Notes under the pieces: generated by a model | Seen by the model: the letters and a program-made list of their open reading frames with translations, nothing else | Told to the model about the DNA's origin: nothing | Database searches by the model: none | NCBI GenBank assembly: GCA_016209605.1 | Contig: JACQVS010000094.1 | Span: 1-52,220 of the forward strand | Length of the DNA stretch: 52,220 nt | From: Planctomycetota bacterium | Lineage (GTDB): Bacteria > Planctomycetota > UBA8108 > JACQVS01 | Reading direction: 5' to 3' | Made by a program: the position numbers and the translations under genes | Shown: positions 18,843 to 27,499 of the stretch, one piece after another | Layout of the letters: each line of letters opens with the position of its first letter | Position numbering within the stretch: the first letter of the stretch is position 1

Positions 18843-21020
18843 CTAATCCCCCGGAAAGGCCTCGTCCCGGCCCAGGTTCCGGGCGATGCGGAGATAGGCC
18901 TCGCGGCCGAGCCTGGCGGCGATGCCCTGGAGCTGCTCCTGGACTCTGCCGAGGTCAACCTCCGAGGCGGCCTCCGCCCCCTCCCCGCCGCTTCCGGTCT
19001 TCAGGGCCGCGGAACGCAGGAGGTCGCGGGCCTCCAGATAGGCCTGAAGAGCCTCGCCGTAATGGAGCTTCTCCTCGGCCAGGACGCCGAGATGGATCCG
19101 GCAGTTGGCCTGCTCGGCAAGATCGCCGAGGCTTGCAGCCACCTCCTCCGCTTTGAGGAAATGGGATGCCGCCTGGGCATAGTCCCGGCTTTTGACGGCG
19201 AGGATGCCGCGCAGCTCGAGCACCTTCAAGTGGTTCCTCCGGTCATCGCGCTGCAGTGCCACGGCTTCCGCGGCCAGCAGCTCCCGCTCCGCTTCCGGAT
19301 AACGATGGCGGCAAATAAAGATCTGGCTGATCTGGATGCGCAGGGCCAGCTCCATGAGCTGGTTGCCGGTGCTGGTGGCCAGCTTCATGGCCTCGAGGTA
19401 CGCTTTGAGCGCTTCATCGAACTCCTGCCGCGAAAACTGGATGTTGGCCATTTGCACCCGCGTGAGCATCGCCACCGTGGCGTCGCCCAGATGGACGGCG
19501 ATTTCGTGGCTGGTTTCATAGTGATTGAGCGCTTTGGCGTAATTTCCTTGCAGGTAATAGGTGTTGCCCATCTGATGGTGGACGCGGGCGACGTTGGGCA
19601 GGTCGTTGCGGCTGGCGAACTGCTCGAGCGCCTCCCGGTAGAGTTTCAGCGCCCCGTCGTGGTCGCCTTCCGATTTGTAGATGATGGCCAGGTTGCCGAT
19701 GATCACCTGGCGCTGATGGCCTTCGAGGGCGCTCAAGCACTCCTCCAAGACCGACTTGGCGAGGTCGAGGAAGCCCAGGCTCAAAAAAACCTCGACGAAG
19801 CTTTTATGGATCTCGTAGGCTTCTTGAACGGCGCCGGCTTTGAGGAAGTGGGTGTAGCTCCAGTACCAGTCCCACAAGGATTGGGCTTGAAGCGCCGCGT
19901 TCAGATGCTGCTGGGCGATTTCCTTGTGGCGGCTCTTCCATTGCTCCAAGTTTTCACTTTTGGCATGTTCCTCCCACAGCCGCCGCACGGTCGGATGGAG
20001 GCGGAACCTCCCATCATCCCTGCCGGTGTGAACGAACTCGAACCGCTGCAGGCCCTCGAGGGGGATCTCCTCCCCATCCTGGATCGGCACGGACTCGAAG
20101 AGCGCCCGCAGCGTCCCCTTGCTGAGGGGCCTGCGGTAGCAGGCGATCCAGTCGAGGGCCGCGCGCCAGGAGGGCGGCAGGCAAGCGCGGATCTTTCCGA
20201 CCGCTTCTGAAAGCCTGGTGAAGGGCAAGCCGGCGCCCGCGGAGGAGGTCGCCCCCCAACGCCGCGCCGCCCAAACCACCTTCAGTTCCAGAAGGCGCCG
20301 CCGCAGCTCCGGGGGCACGTCCGCAAAGCAAGGAAGCGGGATCCCGGCGGCCTCCTCGCGGCACCGCCGCCAGTAATCTTCCCGGTCCACCAGCTCATCC
20401 TGCTGCAGCGGAAGGATGGCCAGCGAGGAGCTGCCGGCGGCAAACTCTGGCAGGCGTCCGAGGGGGGAGGTCAAGATCAGCTTGCCGGCCCACGGAACGG
20501 AGCCATGCCCCATTCCGGTAAAGCGTGTGAAGGCTTCCGAGGCGCGGGATCCATCCAGCAACTCATCGAAGTCATCCAACCACACCCAGACCGGATGGTC
20601 GCGCAGGGTCTGGAAGAGGATGCGCAGCTTGGCCGCGAGCGGCGTCCTTTGCAGAACCACTTCGGCCAGGTCCGGGATGCCTAACTGACTGAAGAATTCG
20701 GCCAGGCGGAAGAGCAGCTCTTCCGGCCGCAGGCCCGGCCAGCACTCGATCCGGATGGCTCCCCGGAGGGACTTTTTTTTCTCGAACTGCTCCTCAACCA
20801 CTTCTTGAATGAGCGTGCTCTTGCCGATGCCTGCATCGCCCTGGATCCATGCCACGCTGGAGGCAGGGCTCGCGAGCAGGGCGGCGACGGCAGCCCGGTT
20901 TTTGAAAGGCAGGGCCGGCGGGAAGGGTGGGGGGACGTCCAGAACCCGCAGCTGCTTTTTCTCCTCGGGAGCAGCCGGTGACGGCACGGGATCGCGGCGG
21001 GGATCGTTCAGGGTGTCCAT
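18843..21020 (-). CDS. STAND-type NTPase with TPR repeats
   Basis: The 725-residue cytoplasmic protein has a Pro-rich N-terminus, then a P-loop NTPase domain with Walker A GDAGIGKST (61-69, Lys67) and a Walker B-like VWVWLDDFDEL (144-154). A winged-helix-like region lies at about 300-380, and at least six TPR-like helical pairs run from about 430 to 690 ('GNLAIIYKSEGDHDGALKLY', 'HQMGNTYYLQGNYAKALNHY'). This is the architecture of STAND signalling ATPases (MalT, AfsR or NB-ARC-like), which oligomerise after ligand binding. There is no obvious N-terminal effector domain, so the output is unclear. It follows the anti-sigma gene by 85 bp on the same strand. GGGAG lies directly before the ATG, an unusually short spacing. 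Confidence 0.85.
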   Translation of the reverse strand: MDTLNDPRRDPVPSPAAPEEKKQLRVLDVPPPFPPALPFKNRAAVAALLASPASSVAWIQGDAGIGKSTLIQEVVEEQFEKKKSLRGAIRIECWPGLRPEELLFRLAEFFSQLGIPDLAEVVLQRTPLAAKLRILFQTLRDHPVWVWLDDFDELLDGSRASEAFTRFTGMGHGSVPWAGKLILTSPLGRLPEFAAGSSSLAILPLQQDELVDREDYWRRCREEAAGIPLPCFADVPPELRRRLLELKVVWAARRWGATSSAGAGLPFTRLSEAVGKIRACLPPSWRAALDWIACYRRPLSKGTLRALFESVPIQDGEEIPLEGLQRFEFVHTGRDDGRFRLHPTVRRLWEEHAKSENLEQWKSRHKEIAQQHLNAALQAQSLWDWYWSYTHFLKAGAVQEAYEIHKSFVEVFLSLGFLDLAKSVLEECLSALEGHQRQVIIGNLAIIYKSEGDHDGALKLYREALEQFASRNDLPNVARVHHQMGNTYYLQGNYAKALNHYETSHEIAVHLGDATVAMLTRVQMANIQFSRQEFDEALKAYLEAMKLATSTGNQLMELALRIQISQIFICRHRYPEAERELLAAEAVALQRDDRRNHLKVLELRGILAVKSRDYAQAASHFLKAEEVAASLGDLAEQANCRIHLGVLAEEKLHYGEALQAYLEARDLLRSAALKTGSGGEGAEAASEVDLGRVQEQLQGIAARLGREAYLRIARNLGRDEAFPGD

Positions 21021-21105
21021 CTCCCTGAATATCGGCGGCGGCCAGGGAGAAGTTTCCGATCATCCGAAAATGCTAGCCACTAGAAATTATGGCCCAGCAG
21101 AAGTT

Positions 21106-21966
21106 CTAGCGGGGGCTCCTCCCTTCGGCTCCCCCGCACTTCCAGCCGCTGAGGTAGCCGCCGAAGAGCTTCTTGGGCTCGACGCGCGACACCAGGTTGA
21201 GGGAATTGGCCTTGTCCCGGAAGCACAGCAGCGTCATTCCTTGAACGCCGACGCACTCGCAGAGGTGGGTGGCTTCAATCCGCTCCTTGAGGCAGCCGGG
21301 CGATTCGATGCTCTTCAAGGGGATGGCGAAGATGGAAAAGACCGGCGGGGAGGCCTGCCCGGCCGCCGCGCCGGGAGGCCGGTCCTCCGCGCCGTAATCG
21401 AGCCGGACGCAGGAATGGCTCGAGATGCTGACCGCCGTCCAGCGCCGCAAGCGGGCCCCCTTGAAGCTGGGAAGGCTGTCCAGGGCGATCCCGGTCTGGT
21501 CGCGGATGGCCCGCAGGGTGGCTTTTTCCTCGTCGGAGGCGCCGCCCGCTCCTGAGATGGCGTCAAAACGCAGCGCGAACTCGCGCATGGCTTCAGCGTG
21601 CGCGAGCGGGGGAGGCGAGGGCCTCAAGAGGACCGAATAAAGCAACCAGCCCCCGGCCACGAGGAGGAAGCCGGCGGCGGCCGCCGCCAGGCCCCGGCGC
21701 AGGCGGCGCCGTGCCAGGGCGCGGAAGGAGGCCGCCCAGCTGACGGAGATCCGGCCGCCGGAGGCCCAGCGGCTGGAAAACTCCAGCGGCAGTCGGGGCG
21801 CCCGGGCCTTTTCACGAACCAGCCGCTTGAGGCGGGCGATTTCGCCATGGACTTTTTCACAGGCGGGGCAAGCCTGCAAGTGGGACTGGATGCGCGCGCG
21901 AGTCTCGGCCTCGAGCTCGGCATCGGCATAATCATGAATCAACGGCAAGATGTCCCGGCAGTTCAT
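21106..21966 (-). CDS. Membrane anti-sigma factor with N-terminal zinc finger
   Basis: The 286-residue product begins 'MNCRDILPLIHDYADAELE' and has the anti-sigma zinc motif H-x3-C-x2-C (HLQACPAC) at about 29-36. One membrane segment follows at about 92-112, then an extracytoplasmic domain of about 170 residues with several Cys. It should bind the partner ECF sigma factor in the cytoplasm and release it on an envelope signal. The ATG overlaps the sigma gene's TGA (ATGA) and has GAAGGAG upstream, so the longer in-frame extension is rejected. The external domain is not one I recognise. Confidence 0.88.
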   Translation of the reverse strand: MNCRDILPLIHDYADAELEAETRARIQSHLQACPACEKVHGEIARLKRLVREKARAPRLPLEFSSRWASGGRISVSWAASFRALARRRLRRGLAAAAAGFLLVAGGWLLYSVLLRPSPPPLAHAEAMREFALRFDAISGAGGASDEEKATLRAIRDQTGIALDSLPSFKGARLRRWTAVSISSHSCVRLDYGAEDRPPGAAAGQASPPVFSIFAIPLKSIESPGCLKERIEATHLCECVGVQGMTLLCFRDKANSLNLVSRVEPKKLFGGYLSGWKCGGAEGRSPR

Positions 21967-22565
21967 GAGATGGGCTCCTTCACATACCCTAGGCCTCTGG
22001 CATACTGGTACAGCCTGTCCTTGAGATAGCTCCTGGCGCGGGAGATCCTCGACCGCACCGTTCCCACCGGACACTCGAGAACCTCGCTGATCTCCTGGTA
22101 GCTCATTTCCTCGACGTCGCACAGGAGCAGGGTGGTCCGGAAATCCGCCGGCAGCTCCCCCAGGAACTTGTTCACCTCGTCGCCGAAAAGGTCATAGAAG
22201 ACCTTTTCGTTCTCGATGACTCCCGCGGGGGTCTTTTCCCACCACGGGCCGTGAATCGGCTCGCCGGGATTTTCATCCTTGAGAACGAGCGCGGCGTCGG
22301 AAAGGACCAGCATGCTGGGGGCCCGCTTCCTCCGCCGGTACCGGTCGATGTGCAAATTCTTGATGATCCGGAAAAACCAGGCCTTGAAGTTGGTTCCGCC
22401 CTGGTAGAGGTGAAACTTCACCAGGGCCTGATGGCACGCCTCCTGGAGCAGGTCTTGAGCGTCGGCTTCCTGGCCGGTCAAGTGGTACGTAAAGCGGTAG
22501 GCCGCTTCAAGATGGGGGGTCAACAGGCGCTCGAAATCCGGCCGGTCAAGCCTCTTGAGAAGCAT
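21963..22565 (-). CDS. RNA polymerase sigma factor, ECF subfamily
   Basis: The 200-residue protein has sigma-70 region 2 ('YRFTYHLTGQEADAQDLLQEACHQAL', 'FKAWFFRIIKNLHIDRYRRR') and region 4 ('LPADFRTTLLLCDVEEMSYQEISEVLECPVGTVRSRISRARSYL'). It directs RNA polymerase to a stress or envelope regulon. It is co-transcribed with the anti-sigma gene through a 4-bp overlap and probably autoregulates the operon, as is usual for this class. A GCGAGG site is upstream of the ATG. Confidence 0.95.
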   Translation of the reverse strand: MLLKRLDRPDFERLLTPHLEAAYRFTYHLTGQEADAQDLLQEACHQALVKFHLYQGGTNFKAWFFRIIKNLHIDRYRRRKRAPSMLVLSDAALVLKDENPGEPIHGPWWEKTPAGVIENEKVFYDLFGDEVNKFLGELPADFRTTLLLCDVEEMSYQEISEVLECPVGTVRSRISRARSYLKDRLYQYARGLGYVKEPIS

Positions 22566-22690
22566 AGATGCCTCGCCCTTTCCAGCGAGCTATAATCAAA
22601 CGGTCCCCGTGCACCAGGACATTGATTTTGATATAAACAACGCTCATTTGGAATCAAAAGTTTCCAGTTTTTCGCTAGACGGGTGTCGCC

Positions 22691-24406
22691 TTGGACTTTG
22701 ACTTGATCGAACTTCAGCAGCAGGTCAGCCGCTGGCTAGAAGCCCTGGAGCGCTTCACGGCTCCGGCGCCGCTTTCCGGAGCGCTCCATCTTGAAGAGGC
22801 GGTCCTGCCGCTCCAGAACCTGCGCCGCCGGCTCGGCGAAGGGCCGGCCGCGCCGGTGCGGGTCGCCTTCTTCGGGCCTACCGGCGTCGGCAAGTCGAAG
22901 CTCTTCAACTCGATCCTGGGGGAAGTGCTGAGCCCCGCCGGCTACCGCCGCCCCTTCACCCGAGAGGCGGTTTACTACGTGCACCGCGACCGCGCCGCGC
23001 TTTCTATGGGCCTGGTGGGGAAGGTCCAGGTGCACGACCGCGCCGAGTGGAGGGAACAAATCTTCATCGACACCCCCGACTTCGACGGCGTCGAAGAGCC
23101 GAACCGCCGGACGGCCGAGCGCATTTACCTGGAAGCCGACCTCTTCATCTTCATCACCGATATCCACAAATACGCCGACGCCGCCACCTGGAGCTACCTC
23201 GACCGCCTCCGCCGCGAGCGGAAGCGCTGCCTCTTCGTCGTGAACAAGGTGGAGGCCTCCGAGCCCGCGGAAGACTTCCGCCGCCGGCTGAGCGAGGCCT
23301 TCGCCGGCCGGCCGCTCCCGGGGCCGGTGCTGCCGATCGGCGAGCATCCTCAGGGCGACGGCGCCTTGATCGGAGAGGAGGACCCGGGCTTCCGGGAGCT
23401 GATGGGGGCGCTGAAGCAGCTTCCGGGGCGGCCCGGAGCCGAGGCGCAGGCGGTGCTGGTCGAGTCCTTCCGCCTCGACCTGGAGCGGTTCCTGGACGCC
23501 TGGAGGCGCCTCTGCCAGACGCTCCAGGACTTCCTCCAGGGGCTGCGGCGCCTGCGGGAGCTGATCGATGACCGCTTCGCCAAGCGCCGCGACCAGCTCG
23601 ATGTCCTCCTCGAGACCCAGCTCGATCCGGCGCTCAAGGAGGAAGTCTACCAGGAAATGCTGCGGCGGCTGGAGCGGATCGATTTCCTGCGCTACCCCCG
23701 CAAGCTCATGTCCCTCCCGGTGCAAGGCGCCCGCAAGCTCCTCGGCCGGTACTTCCCCGTCCTCGCCCGCCGGAGCGGTCGCGCCGCGCCGGGCCGCGAC
23801 GAGGGCTTCGAGGACCGCGGCTATCCCGCCGTCGAGTCCCTGGTCCTCGATTTCACCGGCGAGGTCCTTCAGGCCTTCAAGGACGATCCGAAGACGGTCG
23901 GCGCTCTGGATCCGGCGCTGCTGCAAGCCCTCCGACTCGAACATGCCGAGCTGGGGGAGCTGTACCGCGCCAAGAGCCGGGCCTACCGGGAGTGGGTCGA
24001 GGCGGAGGCGCGTCGGACCGCCGCCAACCTCACCGGAGAGCACAAGCTCAAGTTCATCCTCTCCCAATTGATTTACAACTCGGTGGTGATCGGCGTGCAG
24101 TTGAAGACCGCCGGCGCCCTCAGCTTGACCGAGATCCTGACCGATGGAGTGCTCAGCCCGCTGGTCGCCAAGGCGGTCGGCATGGCGATCTCGAGCGAGC
24201 AGGTGAGCGCCTTCGAGGCGGCGGCTAGAAAAACGCGCGCCGGCCTGCTCGCCGAGGTGCTGGAGGAGGCGCGTTCCCGCGTCGAGATCTTCCTCCGCTC
24301 GCTGGCTCCGGACCTGGAGTGGCTGGACCGCCTGGCCAGGGAAGTCGGCGACCTCGAGCGGCGGAAGGAAGCCTGCATCGAACAGTTTGGAGCGAGTAGA
24401 AAGTGA
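22691..24406 (+). CDS. Dynamin-like GTPase A (intact P-loop)
   Basis: The 571-residue protein has a GTPase domain near its N-terminus: G1 GPTGVGKSKL (62-71, Lys68), a G3-like IDTPDFDG (126-133) and G4 NKVE (185-188). The remainder is long, charged and helical ('LDPALKEEVYQEMLRRLERIDFL'), with a hydrophobic stretch at about 455-500 that could touch the membrane. This is the layout of bacterial dynamin-like and related large GTPases. TTG at 22691 is the only reasonable start; the ribosome-binding site is weak. The next gene overlaps by 4 bp (GTGA) and encodes a second GTPase, so the two likely work as a pair. Membrane remodelling is inferred from family only. Confidence 0.8.
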   Translation: MDFDLIELQQQVSRWLEALERFTAPAPLSGALHLEEAVLPLQNLRRRLGEGPAAPVRVAFFGPTGVGKSKLFNSILGEVLSPAGYRRPFTREAVYYVHRDRAALSMGLVGKVQVHDRAEWREQIFIDTPDFDGVEEPNRRTAERIYLEADLFIFITDIHKYADAATWSYLDRLRRERKRCLFVVNKVEASEPAEDFRRRLSEAFAGRPLPGPVLPIGEHPQGDGALIGEEDPGFRELMGALKQLPGRPGAEAQAVLVESFRLDLERFLDAWRRLCQTLQDFLQGLRRLRELIDDRFAKRRDQLDVLLETQLDPALKEEVYQEMLRRLERIDFLRYPRKLMSLPVQGARKLLGRYFPVLARRSGRAAPGRDEGFEDRGYPAVESLVLDFTGEVLQAFKDDPKTVGALDPALLQALRLEHAELGELYRAKSRAYREWVEAEARRTAANLTGEHKLKFILSQLIYNSVVIGVQLKTAGALSLTEILTDGVLSPLVAKAVGMAISSEQVSAFEAAARKTRAGLLAEVLEEARSRVEIFLRSLAPDLEWLDRLAREVGDLERRKEACIEQFGASRK

Positions 24407-26172
24407 GCGAGACGATGGAAAGAGCCGCAGCGCCGCCGCCGGCCCGGCCTGCCGAATGGTGGCTGGAGGTCGGCGAACTGCTCCGCCGCGGCGATGGATG
24501 CCTGGTGCGCGGGCCGCGCGCCGCGGCGCTGCGCCAGGAGTGGCAGGAGGTCGCCGATAAGGAAAGGCGGCTGGATGACCGCTTGTTCATCGGCCTGGTG
24601 GGCGGAACGGGGGTGGGCAACTCGACGCTCATCAACGCCATCGCCGGCGAAACGGTCTCCCGGAGCGGCGACCGCCGGCCCACCACCGAGCGAGTGGTCG
24701 TCTACCGCCATGCCGGCCGGACCCTGCCGCCCTCCCTGCCGAAGCAGGATCTCGAGTCCCCGGAGCACACCCATCCGGTCGCGGCGCTCGAGCCGTTCCT
24801 CTTCCTCGATTTTCCCGACTTCGATTCGGTGGAAACGAACCACGCCGCCATCTTGAACCGCTACCTGCCGCACCTGGACCTCGCCTTCGTCATCCTCGAT
24901 GAGACCAAGTACGGCGACCGCGTCCTCTTCGAGGTGCTCAGGGCCCTGCCGCAGAGCCCCGAGAACCTCTACTTCATCCTCAACAAGACCGACCGCCTCG
25001 AACGGCGCTATCGGGAGGGCTTTCGCCAGGTGGTTGCGGATATCCTCGAGGACTTCCGCCGCAAGGTCGAGCATTACGCCGGCTGGCCGGTGGAGGGCCA
25101 TCGCCTCCTGGCCCTCTCCGCCCGCGAGGCCTTCCTGCTGCGCTCGGAGGATCGAGGGGCTCGAGACGACGGCCGGGGCCCGCCCGAGTTCCGGCGGCTT
25201 CTGGACCTCCTGGAGGAGTACCTCTCCCAGAAGCATCGCCTGGCCGTGAAAGAGTTGAACCTGGAGCACCTCAAGGAGGAGCTGGCCGGGAAGGTGCGCG
25301 CGGCTTTCCTGGACGCCCTCCCCGCGGACCTGGCCGCGCGAGCGCGGAGGCGCCTCGCAGAGGGCGAAGCTGAAAGCGAAAAGATCCTGCTCGCCGTCCC
25401 GGTGGAAGTCCTGGGAGGCCGCGAGCGCGGCGCGCTGCGGGCGGCGACGCTGCGGCGGCTGCGACCGCGGTTGGGCTTTCCCGTGGACCTCGTCTTCACC
25501 CCGCTCCTCGAGTGGAAGGGGAGGAAGGCGGGGGAAAGGAGGAGCCCGCGCGCGGCGCTGGCGGATCGGATCCGGGCCCACTACGCCGCCGCCGGCCAGG
25601 CGCTGGAGGTCTTCGAGCGCGGCTACGGGGAGGAGTTCGGCGAGGCGATGGCCGGCCGCTCGGCTCGTCAGGATGGCCCCGCCCCGCGCGGGCGCGCCGC
25701 CATCGACTGGGGCCTCCAGCTCGACGGCGAGATCGCCGGGCGGGTCGAGAGGCTGCTGCGCTGGCGGCGCTTCCGCAACCACGCGCTCCCGGCGGCGGCG
25801 CTCCTCGTCTTCCTCTGGGCGCTCCTTCACCCGGCGGCGCTGGCGCTGGTCCGCCTCCTCCTGGGGGAAGAGAAGTCCTCCTGGTCCGAGGTCCTGCGCC
25901 AGGGATTGATCTCCCTGGTGGGCGGGCTGAGCCCCGGCTTCATCTTCAGCCTCCTGTTCACCCTGCTATTTCTCTATGGCCTGGGAGCCCTCTACCTCTG
26001 GGTCCGCCTGGCGCAGGCGGTCGAAGATGCCATCGCCGCGGTGGAAAGCCGGGCGCGCGATGAAGTCCGCCGCGCCGCCTCGGAGCGGTTCCGGCGGTTG
26101 CGCCAGGAGCTCGAGGACTGGGAGAGGGAAAAGGCCCGGCTGGAGGAGCTGGTTTCAGGCGCCGGCGGCTAG
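24403..26172 (+). CDS. Dynamin-like GTPase B with membrane hairpin and altered P-loop (Lys to Asn)
   Basis: The 589-residue partner of GTPase A. G1 reads GGTGVGNSTL (67-76), with Asn73 where the essential Walker A Lys is expected. A G2-like RPTTE (92-96), G3-like DFPDFDS (136-142) and G4 NKTD (194-197) are present. A helical middle follows, then two strongly hydrophobic segments (about 462-487 and 502-535) and a C-terminal coiled coil. The Lys loss should impair nucleotide hydrolysis, so B may be a catalytically weak membrane anchor for A. The GTG start overlaps the stop of A. A hairpin terminator candidate includes its stop codon. Confidence 0.82.
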   Translation: MSETMERAAAPPPARPAEWWLEVGELLRRGDGCLVRGPRAAALRQEWQEVADKERRLDDRLFIGLVGGTGVGNSTLINAIAGETVSRSGDRRPTTERVVVYRHAGRTLPPSLPKQDLESPEHTHPVAALEPFLFLDFPDFDSVETNHAAILNRYLPHLDLAFVILDETKYGDRVLFEVLRALPQSPENLYFILNKTDRLERRYREGFRQVVADILEDFRRKVEHYAGWPVEGHRLLALSAREAFLLRSEDRGARDDGRGPPEFRRLLDLLEEYLSQKHRLAVKELNLEHLKEELAGKVRAAFLDALPADLAARARRRLAEGEAESEKILLAVPVEVLGGRERGALRAATLRRLRPRLGFPVDLVFTPLLEWKGRKAGERRSPRAALADRIRAHYAAAGQALEVFERGYGEEFGEAMAGRSARQDGPAPRGRAAIDWGLQLDGEIAGRVERLLRWRRFRNHALPAAALLVFLWALLHPAALALVRLLLGEEKSSWSEVLRQGLISLVGGLSPGFIFSLLFTLLFLYGLGALYLWVRLAQAVEDAIAAVESRARDEVRRAASERFRRLRQELEDWEREKARLEELVSGAGG

Positions 26173-26192
26173 CCGCCGGGCAGCGGCTTTTC
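26162..26192 (+). terminator. Hairpin terminator candidate after the GTPase pair
   Basis: CCGGCGGCTAGCCGCCGG (26162-26179) is a perfect 18-bp palindrome that includes the TAG stop. It is followed by GCAGCGGCTTTTCC, and an alternative stem GCCGC/GCGGC then leads into TTTT. The T-run is short, so termination efficiency is uncertain. Confidence 0.4.
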
Positions 26193-26217
26193 CTCGGAGG
26201 TCAATTTTGGTGATTAG

Positions 26218-26397
26218 TTTCTATCACTCGGATACGCGGAGGAGCCTCCTCTGGAAAAAGTCGAGGGGAAAGAGCTAACCTTGATTCGCGATCAGGAATC
26301 GGTCAAGGTCTTCGCGGGGAAAACGCTCATAGCACGGGTGAACGATGGCGCGCAAACGGTTGTTCTCAAAAAGTTCTTGACTGAAACTCGGTTATGA
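26218..26397 (+). pseudogene. Open frame without start codon, gene remnant
   Basis: After a TAG the frame stays open for 59 codons and reads convincingly like protein ('EEPPLEKVEGKELTLIRDQE', 'VKVFAGKTLIARVNDGAQ', 'TVVLKKFLTETRL'), but it lacks an ATG and a ribosome-binding site. I do not recognise the family. It is followed at once by a BrnT-like toxin stub, suggesting a small decayed cluster. The 26173-26699 stretch otherwise shows no gene. Confidence 0.35.
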
Positions 26398-26442
26398 ACG
26401 AGATTTCTGGGCCATGAACTGGTCATCGGAGGCCTTTCTGTA

Positions 26443-26568
26443 ATGGATCTGATTTTTGAGTGGGATGAACGCAAGGCTCGTATTAATGAGAAGTGGTCGC
26501 GCCTACGGCCTCGCTTCTTGCATACGAACCCCCCGGCGCTCGCAAGCCGCCTCAAAGCTTCATTTTGA
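26443..26568 (+). pseudogene. BrnT-like toxin fragment (N-terminal stub)
   Basis: ATG followed by MDLIFEWDERKARINEK matches the start of BrnT-type toxins, RNases of BrnT-BrnA toxin-antitoxin pairs (pattern F-E-W-D-x-R-K-A). The similarity stops abruptly after about 17 residues, where the family would continue with 'KHGVSFEEA'. The frame then runs 24 unrelated codons to a stop. No BrnA antitoxin gene is present. Confidence 0.45.
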
Positions 26569-26699
26569 AACAAGCCCTAAGAGATTTTTAGCGAATATCC
26601 CACCTCACGTACGGCGTCTTTAAAATACTCATGATGGAATTACGGCTCTGTTTATGAGCCGAAGTGCCGGTGACTTCAAGAAACGGTGTGAGAAGCGTT

Positions 26700-27311
26700 C
26701 TACGGCTCGCAAGGAGGAACCGGGTGCATGCGCCTCAACGTGCTCACGAAGGGTCCCGGAAAGGCTCCGCCAGGGCCGGAGCAGACGATGGGAGGTTCTT
26801 CCCCAAACGGGTCCTGGTCCGCAGAAAAGAACGCTGCCGTCAGGCTCATTTCGATGGTGTCGCAGTCCGTGAACTCTATCGTGCCGCTGACAAGCTCGAT
26901 GTACACGACCTTAAATTGAGGAGGGAAACCGACAGAGACTTTGTTTTCGTTGATCGCGTGCGCGACCCTCGTGTAATCGAAAGTACGGGGTCCGGTTCTC
27001 ACCGCCTCTCCCCTGAAATCCGTGCGCGAGGTAACGGGGCTTCCCAATATCTGATTAACGAGGCCACCAAAGTTGGGATCTTCAGTCACATTTTGGTACA
27101 GCAAGCTCACCCTCCGATTGGCTGGATCCTGGGGGATCGCGGTCAGCCGAATCGTGGCCTCGCCCAGGGTGCCAATCCAGGTCCCGGCAAGCGCGCACCG
27201 TTCCTTACGTTCACCGTCACCGTGACCAGAAGCAGGGACAACGCTCCAGGCAACTCCGAGCCCGAGGACCACAATCCCAAGGAGGAATACAATGTAATTC
27301 TTGGCTTTCAT
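26700..27311 (-). CDS. Secreted protein of unknown function
   Basis: The 203-residue product has a Sec signal peptide (MKAKNYIVFLLGIVVLGLG..., likely cleavage near ASG-HG). The mature part reads like a compact beta-rich domain ('CALAGTWIGTLGEATIRLTA', 'DFRGEAVRTGPRTFDYTRVA', 'VYIELVSGTIEFTDCDTIEM'). It contains four Cys residues that could form disulfides. AAAGGTG precedes the ATG by 5-6 nt. It lies downstream of the PD40-dockerin genes on the same strand, 188 bp away, and may belong to the same regulon. No family recognised. Confidence 0.7.
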   Translation of the reverse strand: MKAKNYIVFLLGIVVLGLGVAWSVVPASGHGDGERKERCALAGTWIGTLGEATIRLTAIPQDPANRRVSLLYQNVTEDPNFGGLVNQILGSPVTSRTDFRGEAVRTGPRTFDYTRVAHAINENKVSVGFPPQFKVVYIELVSGTIEFTDCDTIEMSLTAAFFSADQDPFGEEPPIVCSGPGGAFPGPFVSTLRRMHPVPPCEP

Positions 27312-27499
27312 GATTCACCTTTCTTTCTGGACCGCTCCGCTTCAGCCGCTGCTTGCTACGCGGGTTGTCGACAGACATTGGTCATGTGAAACTGCTTAAA
27401 TGCAGCGGCAATCGGAGCTGGTCGATGGTTGATCTTGGCGTAAAATCTTCTATCCTTGCCCGCGTTCCGCCCTGCTCTTCTAAGTTCTCAGCTCATCCT

